Positions 19,273 through 29,045 of a stretch of DNA of 64,000 nt are shown here, piece after piece; position 1 is the stretch's first letter; each line of letters begins with the position of its first letter. The notes under the pieces were generated by a model that saw only the letters and a program-made list of their open reading frames with translations, was not told the origin of the DNA and did no database searches. The stretch is from Dehalococcoidia bacterium (lineage in GTDB: Bacteria; Chloroflexota; Dehalococcoidia; SpSt-223), in the NCBI GenBank assembly GCA_026003895.1, contig BPIC01000005.1, positions 224,941 to 288,940 of the forward strand, in the 5' to 3' direction. The position numbers were made by a program, and so were the translations under genes.

Positions 19273-20607
19273 ATGCGATTTGTGCTTGCGCTGACTCTCA
19301 CGCTGGCGCTGCTGGCGCCGGCGACTGCTGCGGCGCAGCAGCCGAGCGCCGGGATGCTCGCCTTCGCTGGCCCGTTCGGGATTTGGACGATCGGCGCCGA
19401 TGGACGGGGTGAGCAACTCCTGCAGACGGGTCCGGGCGCGGATATGCCAGCGTGGTCGCCCGATGGCCGGCGATTGGTCTACGTGATCAACGGCACGCCG
19501 GAGGCGGGCGTCTGGATTTACGACTTAACCGACGGCTCACGGCGGCAATTAACGCGCGACCCGTGGCGATGGCCGGCGTGGTCGCCGGATGGCCGCGCGA
19601 TCGCATTCACCCTGCCGCGTCCTTTCGGCTCGGATCTCGGGATTTGGGATTTGACCGTTGGCGCCGGCATCATCATCGCCACCGGAGGGTTCAACGAGGC
19701 GCCTGCATGGTGGCGGGACGGCTCGCGGCTGCTCTTTAGCCGCAACGGAGAGATCTGGAACATCCGGGTTGACGGAGGTGAGGCCGGGCCAATGGCCGGG
19801 CTTGTCGGCGTACGGGTCCTGCAAGCCGCGTGGTCACCTGATGGGCTTCGCCTCGCGTACCTCACCACACCGAAAGAGCAAAGCTTCGACGATCCGACTG
19901 CGCCGGTCCAGCTTTGGGTCGCCACCAGCGAAGGCTTCGATGGGCAGTGGATCGCGCAGGGCAATATCGACCGGACGCAGCGGGTGACGTGGTCTCCCGA
20001 TGGCAACCGAATTGCGTTCGCGGTCGCGACCGGCGTCGGGTCGGACATTTATGCGGTCTATCGGACCGGCGGCGACTGGCAACGGCTCTCCGATGGTCGA
20101 AATCCGGCTTGGCGGCCACTCGCGGTCGATCCTGCGCGGCCCGTCTCGACGGTGTGTGCCATCGCTCCGGAGCGGCAATTTGCCGAGGCGTTCCGGAAAG
20201 CGCCTGCCTCGCAACAATTTATCGGTTGCCCCACCGACCAAATCGTTTCGGTCCAGGGTGTGATGCAAGAGTTCGAAGGCGGATTTTTGTATTACCGGAC
20301 GCTGCCGACCGGCACGACGACGTGGGTTTTCTTCAGCAATGGCACGTGGACGGCCGGCGATCCGCGTCCCCTCGTTGCGGCGCCGATCGCCGCCCCGCCG
20401 CCCGGTCGCCTCGTTCCTCGAAATGCCTTTTTCAACGTTTGGGTTGCGCTCGGTGGTCCGGCATCGCCGCTTGGCTGGGCCACGAGCGAGGAAACGAGTT
20501 TTCCGAGCGACGGCCAATCGTATGAGCGTGGGCTCGCGTTCGCCGGTAATAACCGCGTCATTTTCGTAAACGTCGATGGGACGTATCAGGTAGTGACGCT
20601 ACCCTAA
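19273..20607 (+). CDS. Secreted TolB-like beta-propeller protein with LGFP-like C-terminus
   Basis: A 444-residue exported protein. A clean signal peptide (residues 1-24, LAPATAAAQQ) is followed by at least five PD40/TolB blades, each with a variant of WSPDGRRLVYV (DMPAWSPDG, WPAWSPDG, APAWWRDG, AAWSPDG, VTWSPDG). The last ~150 residues carry two LGFP-like stretches (FIGCPTDQI...QEFEGGFLYY and ASPLGWATSEET), akin to the secreted protein at 10797. The ATG at 19273 has GGAGG six bases upstream. No Tol-Pal partners are nearby, so a surface-binding role is more likely than a Tol role. Confidence 0.75.
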   Translation: MRFVLALTLTLALLAPATAAAQQPSAGMLAFAGPFGIWTIGADGRGEQLLQTGPGADMPAWSPDGRRLVYVINGTPEAGVWIYDLTDGSRRQLTRDPWRWPAWSPDGRAIAFTLPRPFGSDLGIWDLTVGAGIIIATGGFNEAPAWWRDGSRLLFSRNGEIWNIRVDGGEAGPMAGLVGVRVLQAAWSPDGLRLAYLTTPKEQSFDDPTAPVQLWVATSEGFDGQWIAQGNIDRTQRVTWSPDGNRIAFAVATGVGSDIYAVYRTGGDWQRLSDGRNPAWRPLAVDPARPVSTVCAIAPERQFAEAFRKAPASQQFIGCPTDQIVSVQGVMQEFEGGFLYYRTLPTGTTTWVFFSNGTWTAGDPRPLVAAPIAAPPPGRLVPRNAFFNVWVALGGPASPLGWATSEETSFPSDGQSYERGLAFAGNNRVIFVNVDGTYQVVTLP

Positions 20608-20769
20608 TCTCGTCCGCCCCTTGCTGCCACGTCCGAGCGACGGATTGGTCGATCGGGCCAGGACTTGCAGTCTGTCTCGGTGAGACATCAATTCGGGTTC
20701 AGCTTCGCGATCGGCGCCAAAATCGGAGGATCAGGGCTGGGAATCGGGGTGACGACCCTCCGGTTCTGA

Positions 20770-20775
20770 TATGAT
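20770..20775 (+). promoter_or_regulatory. Possible -10 (TATGAT) for the pseudokinase gene
   Basis: TATGAT lies 48 bases before the GTG at 20824 in the 216-base gap 20608-20823; the -35 is weak. Nothing else is recognised in the gap. Confidence 0.35.
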
Positions 20776-20823
20776 TCTTGGTGATTCCCGCCAACTCGCG
20801 CCCAGCGCGCCATAGGAGACGAG

Positions 20824-22437
20824 GTGCAGGAGCTTCGAGGGGTTCAGCTCGGCCCCTACGTCCTCGAACGCGAGATCGCACAGACCGGGGCCGCGCGCGT
20901 CTTTCTCGGCATGCAGACGACGCTCGGACGTCGGGTCGTTGTCAAGGTGCTCACCCTGTCGGGTGTGCCAAATCCCACCGTAGCCGAGCGGTTCAAGCGC
21001 GAGGCCGCTGCAATTTCACGATTGCGCCATCCGCACATTGTCACCGTCCATGACTTCGGCGAGGAGAGCGGCCTGCTCTACCTCGTTACCGAATATGTGG
21101 AGGGGGGAACGCTCGCCGATCGGCTTGGTCAGCCGATCCCCTTCATCCAGGCCTACCTGATCGTGTCGCAGGTGGCGAGCGCGCTCGACTATGCCCATTC
21201 GCGCGGCGTGATCCATCGGAACGTCAGCCCAGACACGCTGCTCCTGGTCGAGCGCGGTGGTCCCAAGAGCCTCCTCGACGGCAACTATCACCCATGGGTG
21301 CTGCTGTCCGACTTCAGTCTCGTCAAACTCACCGATTCACCGACAGTCACCGGGAACGCGGCGGTCTTTGGCGCACCCTATTACATGAGCCCGGAACAAG
21401 CTCAGGGGCAGCCAGTCGACAAGACGACGGATATCTACTCGCTCGCTATTGTCGCGTTCGAACTGTTGACGGGGCACGTGCCGTTTGGTGGCAACACGGC
21501 CTTCGAGGTTGCCAACAAGCACATCGCCGAACCGCTGCCGAGCGTTCGGTTGGTCGCGCCGGAGCTGCCGGCCGACCTCGACCGCGTGCTGCAGACGGCC
21601 GCCGCGAAGTTCCCGCGTGAGCGCTATCAGTCGGCGGGCGATTTCGCTGACGCGTTCGCGCGCGCCGGCGGGATTGAGCCGAGCGGCCGAGACACGTCAA
21701 TCGTGACCCCGGGCTTCGGAAACGGCGTGGCGTATACGCCAGCCGGCTTTGCCGAACCGATTGACGATGAAGAGGAGACTCCGGTTCGGTCGCTGCCACC
21801 TTGGGCGATTCCGGCGGGCGGCGCGGCAATCGGACTCCTGTTTATCTGTCTCGCGGTGTTCTGCGGGCTGAACGTCGTTGGGCCGACAGTCAGCCGTGCC
21901 CTTGGGTTGGCGACGACCCCTACACCGACCGCCTCGCCAACCGCCCGGCCGGTTTTGCCTGCGGCGACGGGCACGGTGACCGTCACTGCTGGCTCTCCCG
22001 TCACGCCGACTATCCCTTCGCCGACCGTGGTCGTTACCGGCGCGGTCATCTTCCCCTCGGACACCGAGGCGGTCCAAAATGCGGTGCGGCAAAGCAACGC
22101 CGTTTGGGCAAAGGCTGTCGGCAAAGGCGGGACGACCGACGAGTTGAGTACCGTTTTCGCCGGCCGGTGGCTCAACCTGATCACGAGCCAAGTCCGAGCA
22201 CTGCGAAGCAACCAGCAATATCGCGATGCCCAGTTGCTCGATCTCCGGATTGAGTCGATCGATTTCCAGAGCAATACCACCGTCACCGTGCGCACCGTCG
22301 AACGCTGGAACGACACACTTCGCGCGGAAAATGGGACGTTGATCACGACGAATCCGTCCAACCTGCGGCAGGAGTATGACCTCGAGCGAATCAACGGCAA
22401 GTGGTACGTCGTTGATTCGCGGATTCAGCGAGGCTAG
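20824..22437 (+). CDS. Membrane Ser/Thr protein kinase homologue lacking catalytic residues (pseudokinase) with extracellular domain
   Basis: A 537-residue protein in PknB-like layout: kinase-like domain (residues 10-280), one transmembrane helix (~324-346), a Thr/Pro linker, and an outer domain (~412-537) resembling the IMS/ARC6-like fold. The Walker-like Lys (VVVKVL) and alpha-C Glu remain. The glycine loop is worn (IAQTGAARVF). The catalytic HRD is HRN (Asn133 in IHRNVSPDTLL) with the loop Lys and Asn also changed, and DFG is DFS (163-165). Phosphotransfer is therefore unlikely. The GTG start has GGAG five bases upstream. It may sense an outer signal and regulate a true kinase such as the PASTA kinase at 36071. 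Confidence 0.85.
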   Translation: MQELRGVQLGPYVLEREIAQTGAARVFLGMQTTLGRRVVVKVLTLSGVPNPTVAERFKREAAAISRLRHPHIVTVHDFGEESGLLYLVTEYVEGGTLADRLGQPIPFIQAYLIVSQVASALDYAHSRGVIHRNVSPDTLLLVERGGPKSLLDGNYHPWVLLSDFSLVKLTDSPTVTGNAAVFGAPYYMSPEQAQGQPVDKTTDIYSLAIVAFELLTGHVPFGGNTAFEVANKHIAEPLPSVRLVAPELPADLDRVLQTAAAKFPRERYQSAGDFADAFARAGGIEPSGRDTSIVTPGFGNGVAYTPAGFAEPIDDEEETPVRSLPPWAIPAGGAAIGLLFICLAVFCGLNVVGPTVSRALGLATTPTPTASPTARPVLPAATGTVTVTAGSPVTPTIPSPTVVVTGAVIFPSDTEAVQNAVRQSNAVWAKAVGKGGTTDELSTVFAGRWLNLITSQVRALRSNQQYRDAQLLDLRIESIDFQSNTTVTVRTVERWNDTLRAENGTLITTNPSNLRQEYDLERINGKWYVVDSRIQRG

Positions 22438-22495
22438 CCAGTCGCGGCGCCGATTCGTGGTGACGGTGGGCTTCGCGGCCGATAATCTGGTCGCT

Positions 22496-25279
22496 GTGAA
22501 CGATCCCGAATCGCACCGCCGGGTCGGCGACCGTCCGCCGGCCCCGCTTGGCGCCGCCGATCTCCTGACCGCCGCGATCGCGACCGCAGTTGCGTTTCTC
22601 ATCTACCGGCAGACGCTCGCGCCATCGGTGGTAGCGCTCTTCGACGATACCCTCGAGTTTCCGCTTGCCGCCGAGCGCTGGATGGTCCTGCACCCAACGG
22701 GGTATCCGCTCTACGCCATCCTGCTTGGAATCGTCGGCGCTCTGCCGATTGGGGAGCTTGCCTACCGGGTCAATTTCCTTTCGGCCATCGGCGGCGCGTT
22801 GGCGGTCGGCGGGCTCGGGGCAGTGGTGCTCGCGCTGTCCGTCGAACCGCGGCGCTTCAGCGACCGAATAGGGGCGCTGGTTGCCGCCTTCCTCTTCGCC
22901 GCCTCGAGCGTCTTCTGGTCGCAGGCGATTGTCGCCGAGGTGTACACCTTGGCGGCCGCGCTCACGTTGCTTGCCGTGATGACGACTCTGCGCGCCATCC
23001 GACGCGGCGCAGGCTGGAGTTGGGTTGCACTGAGCATTGGCCTCGGCCTCGCTCACCACCGCACCTTTGTCCTCGTCCTGCCCGCTCTCGGCCTCGTTGC
23101 TTTGGCTGCGGGAGGGATTCCATCGCCGAGGAGGTGGCGGATCGCCCCGGCCGTCCGAACGTGGTGGCCGGTACTGATTGGCCCGCTGCTGTACCTCTAT
23201 CTTCCGCTGCGCGGGAGCGTCGGGTCGGTCGATGGCACGTACCGGAATGACCTGCCAACCTTTCTTGGCTGGGTCACTGGGGCGGCCTACCGTGGGTTTC
23301 TTCAAGAAAATCCGCTTGCACGCGCCGGCAATCCGCTCACGGCCTACCTCGAGTTGGTGATTGCTCAAGTGACGCCGATCGGGCTGGCATTCGGCGCGCT
23401 CGGGCTGCTCTGGCTGGCGGTGCGCTCGCGGCCGCTCGCGCTGTTTGTCGTCGCTTGGTACGCACCTGCCGCCTTGTTTGCGGTCGTTTATCGTGTACCC
23501 GATCCCGAGGTGTTCGCCCTTCCGTCGTTTCTTCCGCTCTTCGCCGCCGCGGGCGTTGGAGTAGCGGCGGTCGGTCGGGGACTGATTGCCGCCGTTGGCC
23601 GGCTTCCAAGTCCTGTCCGTTTCGTCGGCCGGCTTTGCTCCGCCGTTCTGATGATTGGGGTGCTCGCGGCGCCGATTCGGGCGTTGACCGCCACCTACGA
23701 GGACGTCGACCTCAGTAGCGAGACCACGGTGCGGGCCTACGGGCTCGATGCGCTTGGACAACCCATGCCAGCCAGCAGCGCCATCATCGGCCTCCTCGGG
23801 GAGGCGTCACTGTTTCGCTACCTTCAGTCCGCGCTTGGCAGGCGCCCCGACGTTTCCGTTCGTTTCGCCGATGCGGAGGACGCCCGGTTGGACGCCGTCG
23901 AGGCGGCGCTGCGGGAAGGACGGGAAGTCTACGTCACCCGGCCGCTCGCCGGACTTGCCGAGCGTTACCACTTGAATGGCGTTGGCCCGCTAATTGCGGT
24001 CGAGCGAACGCCCACCGAAGCGGTGCCGCCCGGCGTGCGGCCCATCAACCGACCGATCGGAGATCTCGAACTCCTCGGCTACACGAGCGAAGTGATCTTC
24101 GGTTACGGCCTTGGAGTTGGTGGCCCGTCAGATCTTCGTCTGGCGGCGCGGACGGTCCGAGTCACACTTTTTTGGCGGGCCACCAGGCCGATGTCGGAGG
24201 ACCTCGTAACGTTTGTCCATTTTGGGGAGCCGTTTGGCGAACGCTGGGCGCAGTCGGACGGGAGGCCGGTGCGCGGCGCGTATCCAACCACGCTATGGCG
24301 GCCCGGTGCGGTCGTTGCCGACGTTCACGATCTCCCGCTTCCCCTTGGCACGCCCCCCGGGGACTACGTGCTGGTCGGCGGCGCCTACCGATCGAATGGC
24401 GAAGCAGTTCCGTCGCCAGATTCCGTACGCGAGCTTCGGCTCGGACCACAGTCGATCGACTCGCGGCCGGGTGGCTACACCCGATCTCGGATGGATCTCG
24501 AGCCCGCGTTTGCCCGCTTTGGCAGCGTCACGCTGATTGGGCAGCGCCTTCCGGAGGGCATCGCCCGCCCCGGCGGCCAGCTCCCCATCGAAACGCTCTG
24601 GCGCAGTGAGCGCGAAATGGGCTCCACCCTAACCCTGACCGTTGAGTTGGTCGGCGACGACCGCACGATTCCTCTTGGCAGCCGTCCGCTTGGCGGCCGC
24701 TACACCACCATCCGGTGGCAGCCCGGCGAAATCGTGCGTGACCGCGACACGTTCCGGCTGCCCGGCGATCTCCCGGACGGCCGCTATCACGTCAGGATCG
24801 CTCTCGGCGAGGGATTGCGCCATGTGCTCGGAACGATTGACGTCGTCGGTCGGCAACGGCTTTTCCAACTGCCGGAACTTCCACCCAATCGGACGAGCAT
24901 CCGGCTGACCGGGGGACCTGACCTTGTGGGCTGGTCGGCGAAACCGATCGAGGACGCCTCTGAGCCGCAGGTGGCAATCACGCTCTACTGGCGTTCGGCG
25001 GGTCCCCTCGATAAGGATTACAGCGTCTTCGTTCACCTTGTGAACATGAACCGCGTTGCGGCACAGCACGATGGCCCGCCCGCAGAGGGCGCGGCACCCA
25101 CCGTAAGCTGGGCACCGAACGAATACATCGTTGACCGTCACGTGATCACCTTGCCACCCGGTATCGCTCCCTCTCAGCTCCGAATTGCCATCGGCATGTA
25201 CGATCCGACAACCGGCCGGAGATTGCAGTCGACGCGCGGCGACTCGATCGACCTCGGCCCCCTTCGGTTCGACCCGTGA
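22496..25279 (+). CDS. DUF2723-type membrane glycosyltransferase (GT-C) with exported beta-sandwich repeats
   Basis: About 927 residues. The first ~420 form a multi-pass GT-C domain of the DUF2723 type: FDDTLEFPLAAERW with its acidic pair in the first loop, then LHPTGYPLYAILLG. Such enzymes use lipid-linked sugars outside the membrane. The rest is three repeats of an Ig-like beta sandwich sharing the pattern TLFWRA or TLYWRS, VFVH, a central WxPGE and a closing GLYD or GMYD. The start is uncertain: the GTG at 22496 is favoured, and a GTG at 22458 is possible. The stop overlaps the GTG of the next gene, which has the same architecture. Confidence 0.75.
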   Translation: MNDPESHRRVGDRPPAPLGAADLLTAAIATAVAFLIYRQTLAPSVVALFDDTLEFPLAAERWMVLHPTGYPLYAILLGIVGALPIGELAYRVNFLSAIGGALAVGGLGAVVLALSVEPRRFSDRIGALVAAFLFAASSVFWSQAIVAEVYTLAAALTLLAVMTTLRAIRRGAGWSWVALSIGLGLAHHRTFVLVLPALGLVALAAGGIPSPRRWRIAPAVRTWWPVLIGPLLYLYLPLRGSVGSVDGTYRNDLPTFLGWVTGAAYRGFLQENPLARAGNPLTAYLELVIAQVTPIGLAFGALGLLWLAVRSRPLALFVVAWYAPAALFAVVYRVPDPEVFALPSFLPLFAAAGVGVAAVGRGLIAAVGRLPSPVRFVGRLCSAVLMIGVLAAPIRALTATYEDVDLSSETTVRAYGLDALGQPMPASSAIIGLLGEASLFRYLQSALGRRPDVSVRFADAEDARLDAVEAALREGREVYVTRPLAGLAERYHLNGVGPLIAVERTPTEAVPPGVRPINRPIGDLELLGYTSEVIFGYGLGVGGPSDLRLAARTVRVTLFWRATRPMSEDLVTFVHFGEPFGERWAQSDGRPVRGAYPTTLWRPGAVVADVHDLPLPLGTPPGDYVLVGGAYRSNGEAVPSPDSVRELRLGPQSIDSRPGGYTRSRMDLEPAFARFGSVTLIGQRLPEGIARPGGQLPIETLWRSEREMGSTLTLTVELVGDDRTIPLGSRPLGGRYTTIRWQPGEIVRDRDTFRLPGDLPDGRYHVRIALGEGLRHVLGTIDVVGRQRLFQLPELPPNRTSIRLTGGPDLVGWSAKPIEDASEPQVAITLYWRSAGPLDKDYSVFVHLVNMNRVAAQHDGPPAEGAAPTVSWAPNEYIVDRHVITLPPGIAPSQLRIAIGMYDPTTGRRLQSTRGDSIDLGPLRFDP

Positions 25280-28057
25280 CCACGCTGCCGCTCCGGGTGG
25301 GCGGACGTCCCGTTGCGATCGCGATCCCGGATGTCCTTCCCTTCCGGCTGGCTGCAACTGGCATATTGGCGCTTGCCGCGCTGGTGCGCTTCTTCAATCT
25401 TGGCGCCGCAAGCTTGTGGTACGACGAAGGTTTCAGCGCTTTCGTCGCCAGCGAGCCGGTCCTCGAGCTCATCGCTCACACTGCGCGGGACATTCATCCC
25501 CCGCTGTATTACCTGCTGCTGCACGGCTGGCTGCATCTGGCAGGCAAAAGCGACTTCGCGCTGGCGTTTTTCTCGCTCGTGTTTGGCGTTCTGTCCGTTG
25601 CGCTTGTAATCGCGCTCGGCCGGCGCTGGTTCGGCGCGCCAGCCGGCACGCTCGCCGGCCTCGTGACCGCGCTCGCTCCCTTCCAGATTTGGTACGCACA
25701 AGAAGTGCGGATGTACACGCTCGCCGCATTCTTGGGACTCGTGCTCATGGCCGCTGTAGCGCGTGGCGAGCGTCGGGATGTTGTCATCTTTTCCTTTACC
25801 GGAGCGGCCGGGCTCTATGTGTTGTACTACACCGCGTTTCTGCTGATCGCCGTCAACCTGTTCGCGATTGCCTCGCTCGTTGTGGCACGTCGGCTTCCGG
25901 GCTGCTGGACACTCCCTCGCTGGGTCGGGGCTCAGGCGCTGGTGCTTCTGCTCTACCTTCCGTGGTTGCCGATCGCCGTACGTCAGGCGGTCGCCCCGGC
26001 GGTTCCCCCGTGGCGGGAGCCGACGCCGCCTGCCTCGGCGCTCTTCGAGAGTTTCATAGCGATGACCGCGGGCCACGTTGCGACACCCTCGCCTGCGCTG
26101 CTGCTCCTTACGGCAGGGCTGATCGCCATCGCGCTTACCACGGTGCGTCATGCGGCCGTGCGGCAGACCGTATTGCTCTGCGCAACATCCGTCCTTGGGC
26201 CAATTTTCCTCATCCTTGCCGTGTCAGCGGTGACCCCGCTCTTCCACCCGCGCTACGTCTTTCCGTTCAGCCTTCCCTTCAACGTGCTGATCGGCCTTGG
26301 GCTGGCGCGGCTGGCTGACGCGTCTCGGGCGCTCGGGGGTGGCGGCGACTGCGGCGCTCGTAATCGGGTTCGCCGGCGCGGTTCACGCCTATCACGCCGA
26401 CGATCGGATCGCACCGGACGATTACCGTGCCGCGGTCGCCTTTCTCGCAGAACGCTGGCGGCCGGGCGATGCCATTCTTGTCAACGCGGGCTACGTCTAT
26501 GCGCCATTCGTCCACTATTGGCCTGGGCCGATAGGCTGGCGAGGCCGCCTGACCGACACCGCCCCGCCCAACGCCGAGCCGGTCGTGTATCAGACCGGAA
26601 CGATCGACGGGCCTCCGGGTCTTGGTGGCGGGGATCCCCGAGCGGATTTTTATCCGACAACGTGGCCCGAGACCGAGGCGGGCCTGCGCCGGATTGCCTC
26701 CGGACACCAGCGCCTGTGGGTACTGCGTGGCTACGACACGGTGACCGATCCAACGGGGCTCATTCGGCGCTGGCTTGTGGACCATGGCCGTCCGTTCGAG
26801 GACGTCGTCTTTCGCGGCCCGAGCAACATCCGGGTCCAGGGCTGGATAGTTGGCGAGTCCCAGCCACAGTCGGTGGTCGCGACCGATGGTCCCTTCAGCG
26901 TGGGCGTTACCGAGGCACGCGGCGACGCGCCCGCCGGCGGCACGCTTCCAATCGCCCTCGCGTGGCGTCCCGCAGGACCGGTGGACCGGGCGCTTCGTGC
27001 CTACTTGGCGCTCGTGGACCGCGAGGGGCGGATCTGGGCGCAGCAGGATGAGCCGGCCGTCGGCACAGCCTGGACTCCCGGATTCTGGCAGCCCGGTCGA
27101 TGGGTCGCCGACCCGCGCGTCATCAGGGTGCCCGTTGGCGTCCCACCTGGCGAGTACCAGGTCGAGCTTGGCGCTTACCTCGCGGGTGGCCAAGTGCTCG
27201 AGTTTGAGCGCCCCACTGGCCGTACCCCCCGGCTTCCGATCGGCCAGATCACGGTGCAGCGGGCGACGGGCTTGCCAGATCCCAAGGTCAGTCTGCCGGT
27301 TGGACGCGAGCTGGCTGCGGGGTTGCGCTTGATTGGAGTCGACTTCGCACAGTTCGAGGTGAAGGAAGGGGATACCCTGCGCCCGACGCTCGTCTGGCGC
27401 GCCACCAAGTCTGCCCCGTCAGCGCCAATCATGCTTCGTCTTGTTCTGGCCGATGGGAGCGTCACCGCCGCCACGGATGGCGCCCCGGTGGGCGGTCGGT
27501 ACCCAATGCGAGAGTGGGAGGCAGGCGAAGTCGTCCGAGATCCCCGGGAGCTTCTCGTCGCCGCAGGCGCGAGCGGCGTCGGGCGGTTGGAGGTGTCCGC
27601 CGGCAGCGGCTGGCTTGGCATCGCCGACGTCCGAATCGAATCGCGTCCACGGCGCTACGATGTGCCGGCGCTCGGTCGACCGGTCGGCGCCCGACTTGGG
27701 GAGACTGCTGAGCTGGTCGCCGCCACCCTGACCGATGGCCGGCCGGCTCGTGTCACGCTCGTCTGGCGCGCCATCGGTCGCACGGAGACGAACTACACGG
27801 TATTTGTTCAGGCCTTGGATGCGGCTGGGCGGGTCGTCGCCCAGCGCGACGTGCCTCCTCTCGCCGGTGACGCCTTGACGACGAGTTGGCTGCCGGGCGA
27901 AGTGTTGGTCGATGAGCTTGTGCTCACACCGCGACCAGACACGCCGACCGGGGAGTACCGCGTCATTGCTGGGCTGTATGACCCCCGCAACGGGGTGCGC
28001 CTACGCCAGCCGGACGGAATAGATTATGTCGTGCTCGGGGTGATCCGCTTCGATTGA
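25276..28057 (+). CDS. GT-C membrane glycosyltransferase with exported beta-sandwich repeats, apparent +1 frameshift
   Basis: Sister of the preceding gene, about 926 residues if repaired. The N-terminal half is a PMT/ArnT-like GT-C domain (AASLWYDEGFSAF with the Asp-Glu pair, then DIHPPLYYLLLHGW, and YAQEVRMYTL). The C-terminal half has at least two to three beta sandwiches, ending VFVQALDAAGRVVAQ...SWLPGEVLVDE...IAGLYDPRNG. Frame 1 carries the protein to ASRALG; after the G5 run at 26335-26339 the sense continues in the next frame (VAATAALVIGFAGAVHAY). Removing one G restores one continuous protein. It may glycosylate surface proteins or lipids with its neighbour. Confidence 0.78.
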
Positions 28058-28903
28058 CTATCGGCCACGGCGGCGATCGGGTGGCCACCACCGGGGAGGT
28101 TGGCTGGCTTTTGCTGACGACCCGTGCCGTTCCAGCGCCTCTCGGACGGCGGCTTTGACGCTGGCGCTGAAACGCTCGCTGAGTATCCAGTGCAGGTAAT
28201 CGGGCTCTTCGCGCGCCAACCTGTCGAGGGGAACGCCGAAATGCTTGCCGAATCCGAGGACTATCTCCCCCTCGCGCCGTCGCAGCCGTCCGTCAGCGTC
28301 AAGAAAGTGCTCCGGTTTTCCGCCTCGGCAGAACGCGTGGAGCTCGGACACATCGCGCGGTACGTCGGCGTAGCATGTCAACTGACGGCGGAGAATTTCG
28401 ACCGTTGCACGGACATCGGCAAGCGCCGTGTGGGCTCCAACGTGCTCCCGTCCGCAATAGTGGCGGACGGCTGCCGACAGGTCACGCCGCTCCAGCGTCT
28501 CTTTGCGATGAAACAGCGTCATCACGTCGACAATCGCGCGGCCATCTCGGCCGAACCGGACGCCAGCACGGGCGAACTCCGCTTCGAGCAAGGGGAGGTC
28601 GAACTGGAGAATGTTGAAACCGGCCAGGTCGCATCCGGTGAGCAAGATATCGACGGTGCGAGCGAGCGCCGCAAATGACGGCCGGCCAGCGACATCATGA
28701 TCGAAGATCCCATGGACACGTGATGCACCGGGAGGGATGGGAACGCCGGGATTCACGCGGAAGACGTTTTCGTCCTCATGTCCATCGGGGTGGACGATCA
28801 CCATGGCAATCTCGACGATCCGGTCGCGATCCACGGCGATGCCGGTGGTCTCGAGGTCGAGGAAAGCGAGCGGCCGGCGGAGCGGCAACACCTCGGTGAG
28901 CAT
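28058..28903 (-). CDS. DnaQ-like DEDDh 3'-5' exonuclease
   Basis: A 281-residue exonuclease-superfamily protein. ExoI FLDLETTG, ExoII GFNILQFDLPLLEAE and ExoIII HTALADVRAT supply the four acidic residues and His of DEDDh nucleases. The C-terminal ~80 residues contain GFGKHFGVPLDRLAREEPDYLHWIL, a short element often found after such domains, and a basic tail. It could be a proofreading subunit, an RNase T-like enzyme or a stand-alone repair nuclease; the sequence does not decide. GGGAGG six bases before the ATG fixes the start. It ends one base after the convergent gene. Confidence 0.85.
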   Translation of the reverse strand: MLTEVLPLRRPLAFLDLETTGIAVDRDRIVEIAMVIVHPDGHEDENVFRVNPGVPIPPGASRVHGIFDHDVAGRPSFAALARTVDILLTGCDLAGFNILQFDLPLLEAEFARAGVRFGRDGRAIVDVMTLFHRKETLERRDLSAAVRHYCGREHVGAHTALADVRATVEILRRQLTCYADVPRDVSELHAFCRGGKPEHFLDADGRLRRREGEIVLGFGKHFGVPLDRLAREEPDYLHWILSERFSASVKAAVREALERHGSSAKASQPPRWWPPDRRRGR

Positions 28904-28965
28904 GTGGATCCTCCCGCAGATAGTGTAGCAATCAGCCGACCGGCCAAGGTCGCTCGTCGCCCCGG

Positions 28966-28971
28966 TATAAT
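28966..28971 (+). promoter_or_regulatory. -10 box (TATAAT) for the penicillin acylase gene
   Basis: A perfect TATAAT 75 bases before the GTG at 29046, within the 142-base divergent gap. No clear -35 is seen. Confidence 0.5.
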
Positions 28972-29045
28972 CGAGAGGCGTTTACCCGCCGGATCCCGTT
29001 GCGTGTCGCGTTCGGCTCGCCGGGGACGATCAACAAGGGGAGACC

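Noticed and set aside
22438..22495. TPP or other riboswitch-like leader before the GT-C gene
   Set aside because: The gap is too short and shows no conserved stem pattern.
26297..28057. Reading the downstream half of the second GT-C gene as a separate protein starting MGWRGWL
   Set aside because: Its first 18 residues are an out-of-frame reading of the membrane domain; the sense starts only after the G5 run, so it is a frameshifted continuation.
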